DNA from: NAT127 sp034717695
GTDB lineage: Bacteria; Pseudomonadota; Gammaproteobacteria; Pseudomonadales; Porticoccaceae
Direction of reading: 5' to 3'
NCBI GenBank assembly: GCA_034717695.1
Contig: JAYELS010000057.1
Coordinates: 57,451 to 121,450 of the forward strand
Length of the DNA: 64,000 nucleotides
Under the pieces are notes generated by a model, which saw only the letters and a list, made by a program, of their open reading frames with translations, was not told the origin of the DNA and ran no database searches. The position numbers and the translations under genes were made by a program. Of this stretch, positions 1 to 7,868 are shown piece after piece (positions within the stretch are counted from its first letter, which is position 1; each line of letters starts with the position of its first letter).

Positions 1-427
1 CGAAGGTCTGGATATCGGCGAGCAGCTGGCAGGGGTGGAAGCTGTCGGTGAGGGCGTTGATCACCGGCACCGAGGAGTAGGCGGCGAATTTCTCCAGCTT
101 GTCGTGGCCGAAGGTGCGAATCATCACGATATCCACCATCCGCGACAGCACCCGGGCGGTGTCCTCGATGGGCTCACCGCGGCCCAGCTGGGTGTCGTTG
201 GGGGACAGGAAGATGGCGCTGCCGCCGAGCTGGGCCATGCCCGCCTCGAAGGATACCCGGGTGCGGGTCGAGGCCTTCTCGAAAATCATGCCGAGCACCT
301 TGCCGTCGAGGGGCTTGCCCGCGCGGCCGGCTCTGTGCTCGGCCTTGAGGGCGATGGCCCGCTGGATAACAGCCTCGAGCTCGGCGGGGGTGAGGTCCTT
401 GAGGGTGAGAAAGTGTCGCACGGCCAT
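1..427 (-). CDS. argF: Ornithine carbamoyltransferase, N-terminal part (runs off window)
   Basis: Catalyses carbamoyl phosphate + ornithine to citrulline in arginine biosynthesis, in the cytoplasm. The reverse strand from the ATG at 427 reads MAVRHFLTLKDLTPAEL and then contains the carbamoyl-phosphate binding signature STRTRVSFE near residue 53, followed by the family's GGSAIFL and the DTARVLSRM segment. About 142 residues are present; the C-terminal half with the ornithine-binding site lies left of position 1. It starts 38 bases after the argD stop on the same strand, so argD-argF is probably one operon. The Shine-Dalgarno is poor, fitting translation coupled to argD. Seen: motif and frame. 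Inferred: anabolic ArgF rather than catabolic ArcB, because argD is the partner. Confidence 0.9.
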   Translation of the reverse strand, partial: MAVRHFLTLKDLTPAELEAVIQRAIALKAEHRAGRAGKPLDGKVLGMIFEKASTRTRVSFEAGMAQLGGSAIFLSPNDTQLGRGEPIEDTARVLSRMVDIVMIRTFGHDKLEKFAAYSSVPVINALTDSFHPCQLLADIQTF

Positions 428-465
428 GGGGCAAGCCCTTTACTGGAAGTTGAGTGTCGCGGCGC

Positions 466-1644
466 TCAGGTGCTGGCGAAGGCGCGGATCAGCGGTGCCA
501 GGGTGGCCACCAGCTCGTCGCCCTCGTCATCGCCGAGGGTGAGGGGCGGCAACAGGCGCACCACCTTCTCGGCGGTGACGTTGATCAACAGGCCCGCGTC
601 CGCCGCCTGTTGCACCAGGTCGGCGCAGGGGCGGTCGAGTTCGATGCCGACCATCAGGCCCTGGCCGCGGATATCACGCACCGCGGCGCAGCCCTCGAGG
701 GCGCGGGCAAGGTCGGCGCGCAGGCGCTCGCCAAGGTCGGCGGCGCGGGCCGCCAGGTTCTCGCCGTCCAAGGTGTTGAGGGTGGCGAGGGCCGCGGCGC
801 AGGCCACCGGGTTGCCGCCGAAGGTGGAGCCGTGGTTGCCGGGCTTCATCAGGGTTGCCGCCACGCCGGAGGCCAGGCAGGCCCCCAGGGGGAAGCCGTT
901 GGCGAGGCCCTTGGCGGTGGTCACCACGTCGGGCAGGATGCCGTGCCGCTGATAATTGAAGAAGGTGCCGGTGCGGCCGTTGCCGGTCTGCACTTCGTCG
1001 AGCATCAGCAGCCATTGGTGCTCATCGCACAGGGCGCGCAGGGCTTGCAGGTAGCCGGCATCGGGCACGAATACCCCGCCTTCCCCCTGGATCGGCTCCA
1101 CCAGGATGGCCACCACGTCCGGGTTGTTGGCGGCGATGGACCGCAGGGCGGCGACGTCGTTGTAGGGGGCGCGCACGAAGCCGCTCACCAGGGGCTCGAA
1201 GCCCGCCTGCACCTTGCGGTTGCCGGTGGCGGTGAGGGTGGCCAGGGTGCGGCCGTGGAAGGCGTGATCCATGACGATGACGGTGGGCAGCTTGACATTG
1301 CGCCCGTGGCCGTAAAGGCGAGCGAGCTTGATGGCCGCTTCGTTGGCCTCCGCACCGGAATTGCCGAAGAAGACGTTGGTCATGCCCGACAGCTGGCAGA
1401 GCCTGTCCGCCAGCTGCTGCTGCACCGGGATGTTGTAGAGGTTGGAGCAGTGCACCAGGGTTTGCGCCTGCGCGACCACCGCCTGGGTGACCGCCGGGTG
1501 GGCGTGGCCGAGGCCGCACACGGCGATGCCGGACAGGGCGTCCAGATAGGCCTTGCCGTTGTCGTCCCACACCCGGGAGCCCTGGCCACGAACGATGGTC
1601 AGGGCGCGGGTGCCGTAGGTGTTCATCAGTGCCTGGGTCGCCAT
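466..1644 (-). CDS. argD: Acetylornithine / succinyldiaminopimelate aminotransferase
   Basis: PLP-dependent class III aminotransferase of 392 residues that converts N-acetylglutamate semialdehyde to N-acetylornithine (and can act in lysine synthesis). The start chosen is the ATG at 1644 (MATQALMNTYGTRALTIVRG), because the open frame upstream of it has no family similarity. Recognisable are the GSGAEANEAAIKLAR-like cofactor phosphate region (here GNSGAEANEAAIKLAR), the LDEVQTGNGRTG block with the PLP-ring aspartate, and TTAKGLANGFPLGA with the Schiff-base lysine. Length fits the family. It lies upstream of argF on the minus strand. A small hairpin followed by a T-run sits in the leader (see 1679-1707). 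Confidence 0.93.
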   Translation of the reverse strand: MATQALMNTYGTRALTIVRGQGSRVWDDNGKAYLDALSGIAVCGLGHAHPAVTQAVVAQAQTLVHCSNLYNIPVQQQLADRLCQLSGMTNVFFGNSGAEANEAAIKLARLYGHGRNVKLPTVIVMDHAFHGRTLATLTATGNRKVQAGFEPLVSGFVRAPYNDVAALRSIAANNPDVVAILVEPIQGEGGVFVPDAGYLQALRALCDEHQWLLMLDEVQTGNGRTGTFFNYQRHGILPDVVTTAKGLANGFPLGACLASGVAATLMKPGNHGSTFGGNPVACAAALATLNTLDGENLAARAADLGERLRADLARALEGCAAVRDIRGQGLMVGIELDRPCADLVQQAADAGLLINVTAEKVVRLLPPLTLGDDEGDELVATLAPLIRAFAST

Positions 1645-1678
1645 GGCCGTGACTCCAACAAGTGCGGTTGCGTGACGC

Positions 1679-1707
1679 CAAAAACACAACAGGCAGCGAG
1701 GCTGCCT
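1679..1707 (-). promoter_or_regulatory. Leader hairpin with T-run upstream of argD
   Basis: On the minus strand a perfect 7-bp stem (AGGCAGC / GCTGCCT, 3-base loop; 1691-1707) is followed after six bases by TTTTT (1680-1684), 35 bases before the argD start codon. This resembles a weak intrinsic terminator or attenuator in the leader. No leader peptide is obvious, so a regulatory role is only inferred. Confidence 0.3.
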
Positions 1708-1904
1708 GCGTGAAAAGGGCGGAATGGTATCGCCAAGCCCGGGCCAATGCAATGCCGGCGGACATGCCCGCTGGCGCGGCCCGGCACGTTTCGGAAGCCA
1801 CCAAAAGCGGGTAGAATACCCGACCTTTACGCTCGACTATTCATCGCGGGCCCGCGCCGGGCCCGGCAACCCCGAACAGCCATCCCCATCCGAGGTAATC
1901 ACAC

Positions 1905-2222
1905 ATGGATATCATGGAGACCATCAAAGAACAGATCGAGGGCAACCCGGTCATCCTCTACATGAAGGGCAACCCCAACCAGCCCCAGTGCGGGTTTTCG
2001 TCCCGGGCGGTGCAGGCGGTCATGGCCTGTGGCAAGCGTTTTGCTTATGTGGATATCCTGAGCAACCCCGACATTCGCGCCAACCTGCCCAAGTACGGCA
2101 ATTGGCCGACCTTTCCCCAGCTGTGGATCAAGGGCGAACTGGTGGGCGGCTCCGACATCATCGCCGAGTTGCAGGCCAGCGGCGAGCTGCAGCAGATGAT
2201 CGACGAGGCCACGGCGGAGTAA
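1905..2222 (+). CDS. grxD: Monothiol glutaredoxin, Grx4 family
   Basis: Small cytoplasmic glutaredoxin of 105 residues that binds a [2Fe-2S] cluster with glutathione and takes part in Fe-S cluster delivery. The CGFS active-site motif that defines the monothiol class is present at about residue 30 (QPQCGFSSRAV), preceded by the family's LYMKGNP stretch. Also visible are the glutathione-binding WPTFPQLWI segment with the cis-proline and the GGSDII motif. Start ATG at 1905 gives the usual length. It is a single gene; the next gene, a peroxiredoxin, begins 140 bases on with its own likely promoter. Confidence 0.95.
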   Translation: MDIMETIKEQIEGNPVILYMKGNPNQPQCGFSSRAVQAVMACGKRFAYVDILSNPDIRANLPKYGNWPTFPQLWIKGELVGGSDIIAELQASGELQQMIDEATAE

Positions 2223-2259
2223 TCCCGGTTTTCCGCGGGTGTCGTCATAGCCATCTTTA

Positions 2260-2289
2260 ATGAAAGGGCAACAATGGATTGTGTATCAT
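2260..2289 (+). promoter_or_regulatory. Likely promoter of the peroxiredoxin gene with internal inverted repeat
   Basis: A -10-like TATCAT at 2284-2289 lies 18 bases after a weak -35-like ATGAAA (2260-2265). Between them is the inverted repeat ACAAT-GG-ATTGT (2271-2282), placed where a repressor would block RNA polymerase. The regulator is not identifiable from this. Confidence 0.35.
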
Positions 2290-2362
2290 TGCGCCCCGCC
2301 GTCGCCCCCTTCGGGCGACAGAGATCCCAACTCAACCTATGACCTTTGAAGGAGTGTAAACA

Positions 2363-2965
2363 ATGGGTGTATTAGTAGGTAAACCAGCGCCAGACTTCAC
2401 CGCCGCCGCCGTGCTCGGCAATGGCGACATCGTCACCGACTTCAACCTGTCCACCGTGATCAAGGGCAAGAAGGCGGTGATCTTTTTCTACCCGCTGGAC
2501 TTCACCTTCGTCTGCCCGTCCGAGCTGATCGCCTTCGACAACCGCTACGAGGAATTCAAGAAGCGCGGCGTGGAAGTGATCGGCGTGTCCATCGACAGCC
2601 AGTGGACCCACAACGCCTGGCGCAACACCTCCGTGGATGCCGGCGGCATCGGCCCCGTCAAGTACGCCCTGGTGGCCGATGTCAAGCACGAGATCTGCCA
2701 GGCCTATGACGTCGAATCCGCCGGCGGCGTCGCCTTCCGCGGCTCCTTCCTGATCGACGAGAACGGCGTGGTGCGCCACCAGGTGGTCAACGACCTGCCC
2801 CTCGGCCGCAACGTCGACGAGATGCTGCGCATGGTCGATGCCCTGCAATTCCACCAGGAGCACGGCGAAGTGTGCCCCGCGGGCTGGAAGCAGGGCGACC
2901 AGGGCATGAAGGCCAACCCCCAGGGCGTTGCCTCCTACCTGGCGGAGAATGCCACCAGCCTCTGA
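2363..2965 (+). CDS. Typical 2-Cys peroxiredoxin (AhpC/TSA family)
   Basis: Cytoplasmic thiol peroxidase of 200 residues that reduces H2O2, organic peroxides or peroxynitrite. The peroxidatic cysteine is in FTFVCPSE (about residue 50) and the resolving cysteine in GEVCPAGW (about residue 170), which makes it a typical 2-Cys enzyme. The catalytic arginine region is GVAFRGSFLID. A good ribosome site (AAGGAG) precedes the ATG at 2363. It is likely monocistronic: a strong bidirectional terminator follows at 2994-3033. The reductase is not adjacent (no ahpF or trx gene here), so the electron donor is unknown; thioredoxin is the usual partner. Confidence 0.95.
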   Translation: MGVLVGKPAPDFTAAAVLGNGDIVTDFNLSTVIKGKKAVIFFYPLDFTFVCPSELIAFDNRYEEFKKRGVEVIGVSIDSQWTHNAWRNTSVDAGGIGPVKYALVADVKHEICQAYDVESAGGVAFRGSFLIDENGVVRHQVVNDLPLGRNVDEMLRMVDALQFHQEHGEVCPAGWKQGDQGMKANPQGVASYLAENATSL

Positions 2966-2993
2966 GCCTCACCTCCCCTCGCAGGGACTGCGA

Positions 2994-3033
2994 CCCACAA
3001 AAAAGCCCCGCCTGCGCGGGGCTTTTTTGTGGG
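2994..3033. terminator. Bidirectional intrinsic terminator
   Basis: Perfect 18-bp inverted repeat (2994-3011 and 3016-3033) with a 4-base loop; the stem ends in A-tract/T-tract on each side, so it can terminate both the peroxiredoxin gene from the left and ppa from the right. Confidence 0.9.
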
Positions 3034-3047
3034 CGGAGCGCGCTTTA

Positions 3048-3584
3048 TCAGGCGTTGCTTTTCAGATAGCGCTCGCGGGACGCCATGATTTCCTTGCGGG
3101 CATCCTCGGCGTGGGACCAGTTGTCCACCTTCACCCACTTGCCTTCCTCGAGATCCTTGTAGTTCTCGAAGTAGTGGGCAATCTGCTTGAGCAGCAGTTC
3201 CGGCACGTCGCCCACATCCTGGATGTGCTCGTACTGCTTGGTGAGCTTGCTGTGGGGCACGGCGATCAGCTTGGCGTCGCTGCCGGATTCGTCGGTCATG
3301 TTGAGAATGCCGATGGGGCGGCTGCGGATCACCGAGCCCGGCATCACCGGGTAGGGGGAGATCACCAGCACGTCCAGGGGGTCGCCGTCCTCGGACAGGG
3401 TGCCGGGGATGAAGCCGTAGTTGGCGGGGTAGAACATCGGGGTGGCCACGAAGCGGTCGACGAAGATGGCGTCGTATTCTTTCTCGATTTCGTACTTGAT
3501 GGGATCGTGGTTGGCGGGAATCTCGATGATGACATTGATGTCGTTCGGCAGATCGTTGCCGGCCGGGATGCTGCTGTAACTCAT
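3048..3584 (-). CDS. ppa: Inorganic pyrophosphatase (family I)
   Basis: Hydrolyses pyrophosphate to phosphate and so pulls biosynthetic reactions forward; soluble, Mg2+-dependent. The 178-residue product from the ATG at 3584 (MSYSSIPAGNDLPNDINVII) has the family signature DGDPLDVLV with metal-binding aspartates near residue 66, the YEIEKEYD substrate loop and FYPANYGFIPGT. An upstream extension of the frame lacks similarity, so the internal ATG was taken. It converges on the peroxiredoxin gene across the shared terminator. Confidence 0.96.
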   Translation of the reverse strand: MSYSSIPAGNDLPNDINVIIEIPANHDPIKYEIEKEYDAIFVDRFVATPMFYPANYGFIPGTLSEDGDPLDVLVISPYPVMPGSVIRSRPIGILNMTDESGSDAKLIAVPHSKLTKQYEHIQDVGDVPELLLKQIAHYFENYKDLEEGKWVKVDNWSHAEDARKEIMASRERYLKSNA

Positions 3585-3698
3585 AGCGGGCCTTCTGGTG
3601 GTGTGGGTGGGTATTGGGGGGCGAAAGTATAGCTTTGCAAGCCTCGAATAACCAGCCGCCAGGGTCCCGCCCCGCCCGTGGCGGTGCGGCAAATTTCC

Positions 3699-3712
3699 TT
3701 GATAAACATCAA
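3699..3712 (+). promoter_or_regulatory. FNR/Anr box upstream of hemN
   Basis: TTGAT-AAAC-ATCAA is a perfect dyad matching the FNR/Anr consensus TTGATNNNNATCAA. A -10-like GACAAT at 3735-3740 puts the transcription start near 3747, so the box is centred close to -41.5, the position of class II FNR activation. The hemN start codon is 76 bases beyond the box. Anaerobic induction of hemN by Anr is known in Pseudomonas; here it is inferred from the site. Confidence 0.85.
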
Positions 3713-3787
3713 GGTAAGAGGCCTGGGATTGTTCGACAATGGCCCTGTTGATCAATCGGGACAAGTCGTCCCCAGCCGGGAGCCACC

Positions 3788-5194
3788 ATGGGCCACACCG
3801 TTACCGAAGGGCAGGACACCCCGCGCTGGGACGATGCGCTGATCGCCCGCTACGACCTGTCCGGGCCGCGCTACACCTCCTACCCCACAGCGCCCCAGTT
3901 CCACGGCGGTTTTGGCGAGGAGGGCCTCAGGGCGGCGGTGGCGCGGAGCAACGCCCGGGGTGGGCCCCTGTCCCTCTACGTCCACATCCCCTTTTGCAGC
4001 AGGGTTTGCTACTACTGCGCCTGCAACAAGATCATCACCGCCAACCGTCAGGTGGCGGCTCCCTACCTGTACCGGGTGGAGCGGGAAATGGCGATGATGG
4101 CGGCGCTGGTGGATACCGATCGCCCGGTGAACCAGCTGCACTGGGGCGGCGGCACCCCCACCTATATCAGCGATGACGAGAAGCGCCAGCTGATGGCCGC
4201 CACAAGGCGCCATTTCAACCTGCGGGACGACGACGGCGGCGAATACGCCATCGAGATCCACCCCGGGGATACCAGCGTCGCGACCATCGCCTGCCTGCGG
4301 GAGCTGGGCTTCAACCGCCTGAGCATGGGCATCCAGGATTTCGACCCCGATGTGCAGCGCGCCGTGAACCGCTTCAACAGTGTGGCGGAGGTGGGCGAAC
4401 TGGTGGCGGCCGCCCGCGCCCAGGGCTTTCATTCCATCAGCATGGACCTGATCTACGGGCTGCCCCTGCAGAACTGGCGGCGCTTCGAGCGCACCCTCGA
4501 CGCGGTGATCGCCCTCTCCCCGGATCGCCTCTCCCTGTTCAACTACGCCCATATGCCCCAGCTGTTCAAGTCCCAGCGCCATATGGACGCCGCCCAGATG
4601 CCGGCGCCGGCGGAGAAGCTCGCCATGCTCCACGGCGCCACCGACAAACTGCTGGCGGCGGGCTACCTGTTCATCGGCATGGATCATTTCGCCAAGCCCG
4701 GCGACGAGCTGGCGGTGGCCCAGCGGGCGGGGCGCCTGGCCCGCAACTTCCAGGGTTACGCCACCCACGGGGATTGCGACCTGCTGGCCTTCGGCGTGTC
4801 CGCCATCAGCGCCCTGGGCGATGCCTTCGCGCAAAACCACAAGGAGATCGCCGCCTACAATCTCGCCATCGACAGCGGCGCCCTGCCGGTGGCGCGGGGT
4901 ATTGCCCTGACCCCGGACGACCTCGTTCGCGCCAAGGTCATCGAAGGGCTGATCTGCCATTTCCAGCTGGACTTCGCCGCCATCGAGCAGCGTTTTGCCA
5001 TTCGCTTCGAGGACTACTTCGCCGCCGAGCTCGCCGAACTCGCCGCCATTGCCGCCGATGGCCTTGTGACCCTCGACCCAACCGGTATCCGTGTCACCGC
5101 CGCCGGGCGCCTGCTGATCCGCCGCATCTGCATGGTGTTCGATGCCTGGTTGCGCAGGGCCAACGAGCCGCAGCGGTTTTCGCGGATCATTTGA
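3788..5194 (+). CDS. hemN: Oxygen-independent coproporphyrinogen III oxidase (radical SAM)
   Basis: Radical-SAM enzyme of 468 residues that decarboxylates coproporphyrinogen III to protoporphyrinogen IX without oxygen in haem synthesis. The cluster motif CxxxCxxC is in PFCSRVCYYCACNK (about residues 63-72), followed by the GGGTPTY SAM-contact region. The N-terminal RYDLSGPRYTSYPTAPQF is characteristic of true HemN rather than the HemW look-alike, and the C-terminal HemN domain with the RRICMVFD segment is complete. It is preceded by an FNR box, so it is likely induced when oxygen is low. It stands alone; a thiamine riboswitch begins about 100 bases after its stop. Confidence 0.95.
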   Translation: MGHTVTEGQDTPRWDDALIARYDLSGPRYTSYPTAPQFHGGFGEEGLRAAVARSNARGGPLSLYVHIPFCSRVCYYCACNKIITANRQVAAPYLYRVEREMAMMAALVDTDRPVNQLHWGGGTPTYISDDEKRQLMAATRRHFNLRDDDGGEYAIEIHPGDTSVATIACLRELGFNRLSMGIQDFDPDVQRAVNRFNSVAEVGELVAAARAQGFHSISMDLIYGLPLQNWRRFERTLDAVIALSPDRLSLFNYAHMPQLFKSQRHMDAAQMPAPAEKLAMLHGATDKLLAAGYLFIGMDHFAKPGDELAVAQRAGRLARNFQGYATHGDCDLLAFGVSAISALGDAFAQNHKEIAAYNLAIDSGALPVARGIALTPDDLVRAKVIEGLICHFQLDFAAIEQRFAIRFEDYFAAELAELAAIAADGLVTLDPTGIRVTAAGRLLIRRICMVFDAWLRRANEPQRFSRII

Positions 5195-5288
5195 GCTGCG
5201 AAATGCTCGAGCCCCGGCGGATCCTCCGGGCTGAATCGCTTTTATCCACTCCACCACTCCGCTACAATCCGCGCCGTCGCAGTCGCGA

Positions 5289-5378
5289 CGAAACCTTAGG
5301 GGTGGCCGCAAGGCCTGAGATGTCCGCAAGGATGAACCCTTCGAACCTGATCCGGTTAATGCCGGCGTAGGGATAGGT
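5289..5378 (+). promoter_or_regulatory. TPP riboswitch (THI element)
   Basis: The conserved core is readable in order: GGGGTG, the CTGAGAT pyrimidine-sensing bulge, then ACCC, GAACCTGATCCGGTTAATGCC and GCGTAGGGA of the pyrophosphate-sensor arm (the two halves around 5299-5318 and 5335-5373). The first codon of the next gene is at 5450. Its Shine-Dalgarno GGAGG (5439-5443) could pair with a CTCC at about 5418-5421, so control of translation initiation is plausible; no clear terminator stem was seen. It should turn the whole downstream thiamine operon off when TPP is plentiful. Confidence 0.95.
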
Positions 5379-5449
5379 GCTCTGTCGATTCCAGCCTTCC
5401 AAACGCGCAAACCGGGTCTCCCTGACGCTGTGAGTTTCGGAGGCTCAAC

Positions 5450-7603
5450 ATGACAATTTCCCGCAACAAAAAGATCCTGTCCGCGGCGCTGCTGCCGCTC
5501 CTCGGCGCCGCGCCGTCCGTCGCCAAGACCCTCGAGGAAGTGGTGGTCACCGCGGATTTTCGCGCCGCCTCCGCCGCCCTCTATCCCGCCAGTGTCACCG
5601 TGGTGGACGGAAGCGCCATCGCCGCCCGGGCCGCCCGTCACCTGGACGAGATCCTCAACATCGCGCCCAACGTCAATTTTTCCTCCGGTGCCTCCCGGGG
5701 GCGCTTTGTGCAGATCCGCGGGATCGGCGAACGCAGCCAGTTTGTCGATCCCATCAACCCCTCCGTGGGCCTTACCATCGACGGCATCGATTTCAGCGGC
5801 GTGGGCAACGCCAGTACCCTGTTCGACATGGCGCAGGTGGAAGTGCTGCGGGGCCCCCAGGGCACACGCTTCGGCGCCCAGGGGCTCGCCGGCATGGTCA
5901 ATATGGTGTCCCGGGCGCCCACCGAAATGTTCGAGGGCGAGGTCAGCGCGGGGGTTGGCAACTACGACAGCCGGGAGCTGGGCGCCCTGGTGAGCGGGCC
6001 GCTGGCGGATAATTTCCTCGGCCGCCTCGCGGTGCAGCAATACCAGAGTGATGGCCATATCGAAAACAGCTTCCTCGACCGGGACGACACCGCCGAGCGG
6101 GACGAACTCACCGCTCGGGCTAAGTTGCGCTGGCTGGCCAGCGACGACCTGACCATTGATACCACGCTCTTTCACGTGGACGTCGACAACGGCTACGACA
6201 ACTTTTCCCTCGACAACAATCGCAAGACCCTGTCCGACGAGCCGGGCCGCGACCGCCAGGACACCCTGGCCCTCGGCGTCACCGCCAGCTGGCGGGGCAG
6301 CGAGGTGGCGAGCCTCCATACCAACGTCGCCTTGGAGCGCTCGAAGCTGGAATACGGCTTTGACGAGGACTGGACCAATACCGCCATCTGCGAGGGCCTC
6401 CCCTGTGACAGCGATCTGTGGGGCTTCGACTGGTGGTATTCCAGCGCCGACAACTACCGCCGCGAGCGGGACGCGGTGCAATTCGACGCCCGCCTGGTGT
6501 CCGGCGAGGCCGGCAGGTTGCTCGGCGCCCTCGACTGGGTGGCGGGGTTCCACTACCAGGACAAGGGCGAGGGCCTTGATCGGGATTTTTACGACTGGGA
6601 TCTCGGGGAGGCGGGGGCGTTCGCCAGTGATTACGACACCCGCCGCGTTGCCCTCTACGGCGAGTTGTCCGCCCCCCTCGGCGAGCGCCTGACCCTCACC
6701 GTCGGCGGCCGGGTGGAGGATTTCGCCGGGGATTACCGTGACAGCCGGGCGGTGCGGGGCAAACCCGAGGAGACCCTGTGGGGTGGCGAAATCAGCCTGC
6801 AATACCAACTCGCCGATGATGCCCTTGTCTATGGCCTGCTGTCCCGGGGGTTCAAGGCGGGAGGTGTCAACGGCGAGGCCCTGGGGCAGGCGGAGAAAAA
6901 CAATTTCGATGGGTCGGTGGTGAGCTTTATTCGCGACCGCCTGGAATTCGAGACCGAAACGGCACTGAATGCCGAGCTCGGTTTCAAGGGCGAATTGTTC
7001 GACGGCCGCTGGCAGCTGCGGGCCGCCGCCTTCCACATGGAGCGGGACGACGTGCAGCTGCGGGGCTGGTACAACGAAGGCCCGCTGTTCGTCGGCTATA
7101 TCGACAACGGCTCCTCCGGCATCAATCGCGGCATTGAAGTGGAAACCCGCCTGGCGCTGACCGGGGCCCTCGCCCTGTTCGCCGGCGCCGGTTACCTCGA
7201 CACCGAGATCCGCGACTTTTTCGTGCTGGACGACGATACCCTGCTGGACAAGAGCGGTCGCGACCAGGCCCATGCGCCCCACTGGCAGTACAACCTGGGG
7301 GCGGATTGGTCGCTGCTCGACAACCTGCTGGCGCGGGTCGAGGTGGAGGGGCGCGATGCGTTTTATTTCTCCGACAGCCACGACCAGCGCTCCGCCGCCT
7401 ACAATCTCGTCCATGCCAGCCTCGCCTGGCAACTGCAGCGGATCGAGTTGCGGGTTTGGGGCCGCAACCTGACGGACAAGGACTACGCCACCCGCGGCTT
7501 CTACTTCGCCAATGATCCCCGCCAGTTCTACGGGGACGATCAGGCCTACGTGCAGCTCGGCGACCCGCGCACCTTCGGCGTCACCGCCACCTACCAATTC
7601 TGA
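5450..7603 (+). CDS. TonB-dependent outer-membrane receptor, probably for thiamine
   Basis: Outer-membrane 22-strand barrel transporter of 717 residues, energised by TonB. Seen: an N-terminal signal peptide (about residues 1-25, ending VAKT), a TonB-box-like TLEEVVVTA right after it, the plug domain (IRGIGERSQF, VEVLRGPQGTRFGAQGLAGMVNMVS), and a C-terminal barrel strand ending in aromatic F (VTATYQF). The substrate is inferred from control by the TPP riboswitch immediately upstream and from the downstream thiamine-binding, channel and kinase genes; such riboswitch-controlled receptors are known as predicted thiamine transporters. It is the first gene of a four-gene operon. Confidence 0.9.
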   Translation: MTISRNKKILSAALLPLLGAAPSVAKTLEEVVVTADFRAASAALYPASVTVVDGSAIAARAARHLDEILNIAPNVNFSSGASRGRFVQIRGIGERSQFVDPINPSVGLTIDGIDFSGVGNASTLFDMAQVEVLRGPQGTRFGAQGLAGMVNMVSRAPTEMFEGEVSAGVGNYDSRELGALVSGPLADNFLGRLAVQQYQSDGHIENSFLDRDDTAERDELTARAKLRWLASDDLTIDTTLFHVDVDNGYDNFSLDNNRKTLSDEPGRDRQDTLALGVTASWRGSEVASLHTNVALERSKLEYGFDEDWTNTAICEGLPCDSDLWGFDWWYSSADNYRRERDAVQFDARLVSGEAGRLLGALDWVAGFHYQDKGEGLDRDFYDWDLGEAGAFASDYDTRRVALYGELSAPLGERLTLTVGGRVEDFAGDYRDSRAVRGKPEETLWGGEISLQYQLADDALVYGLLSRGFKAGGVNGEALGQAEKNNFDGSVVSFIRDRLEFETETALNAELGFKGELFDGRWQLRAAAFHMERDDVQLRGWYNEGPLFVGYIDNGSSGINRGIEVETRLALTGALALFAGAGYLDTEIRDFFVLDDDTLLDKSGRDQAHAPHWQYNLGADWSLLDNLLARVEVEGRDAFYFSDSHDQRSAAYNLVHASLAWQLQRIELRVWGRNLTDKDYATRGFYFANDPRQFYGDDQAYVQLGDPRTFGVTATYQF

Positions 7604-7619
7604 CCCCGGGAGACACACC

Positions 7620-7868
7620 ATGATGCTCAGCGCCGAAATTACCCTCTACCCCCTGCAGAATGATTACCTGCCGGTGATCGAGGCGTTCCTCGCTCGCCTG
7701 GCGGATACCGCGCGGGTGAAGTTCGCAACCTTTCCCACCTGCACGGTGCTCACCGGCGAGTACCAGCAGGTGCTCGATACCCTCGGAGAGATGATGCGCT
7801 GGAGCCAGGAGACCCACGGCAAGGGCGTGTTCGTGGTGAAATTCCTGCCGGGCTACGAGGCCCTCTGA
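7620..7868 (+). CDS. Small YKOF/MTH1187-type thiamine-binding protein
   Basis: An 82-residue soluble protein starting MMLSAEITLYPLQNDYLPVI, with the pattern of the YKOF domain superfamily: a beta-strand of alternating residues, a long helix (IEAFLARLADT), then FATFPTCTVLTGEYQQVLDTLGEMM and VVKFLP. Members bind thiamine or hydroxymethylpyrimidine in the cytoplasm. No signal peptide is visible, so it is not a periplasmic binding protein. It begins 16 bases after the receptor and its TGA is directly followed by the GTG of the next gene, so translation is probably coupled. Function is inferred from fold pattern plus operon. Confidence 0.75.
   Translation: MMLSAEITLYPLQNDYLPVIEAFLARLADTARVKFATFPTCTVLTGEYQQVLDTLGEMMRWSQETHGKGVFVVKFLPGYEAL

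Noticed and set aside
3752..7621. 1289-codon open frame on the minus strand
   Set aside because: It runs antisense through hemN, the riboswitch and the TonB receptor; its translation is low-complexity G/A/V/H/Q typical of the complement of GC-rich codons, and no family is recognisable.
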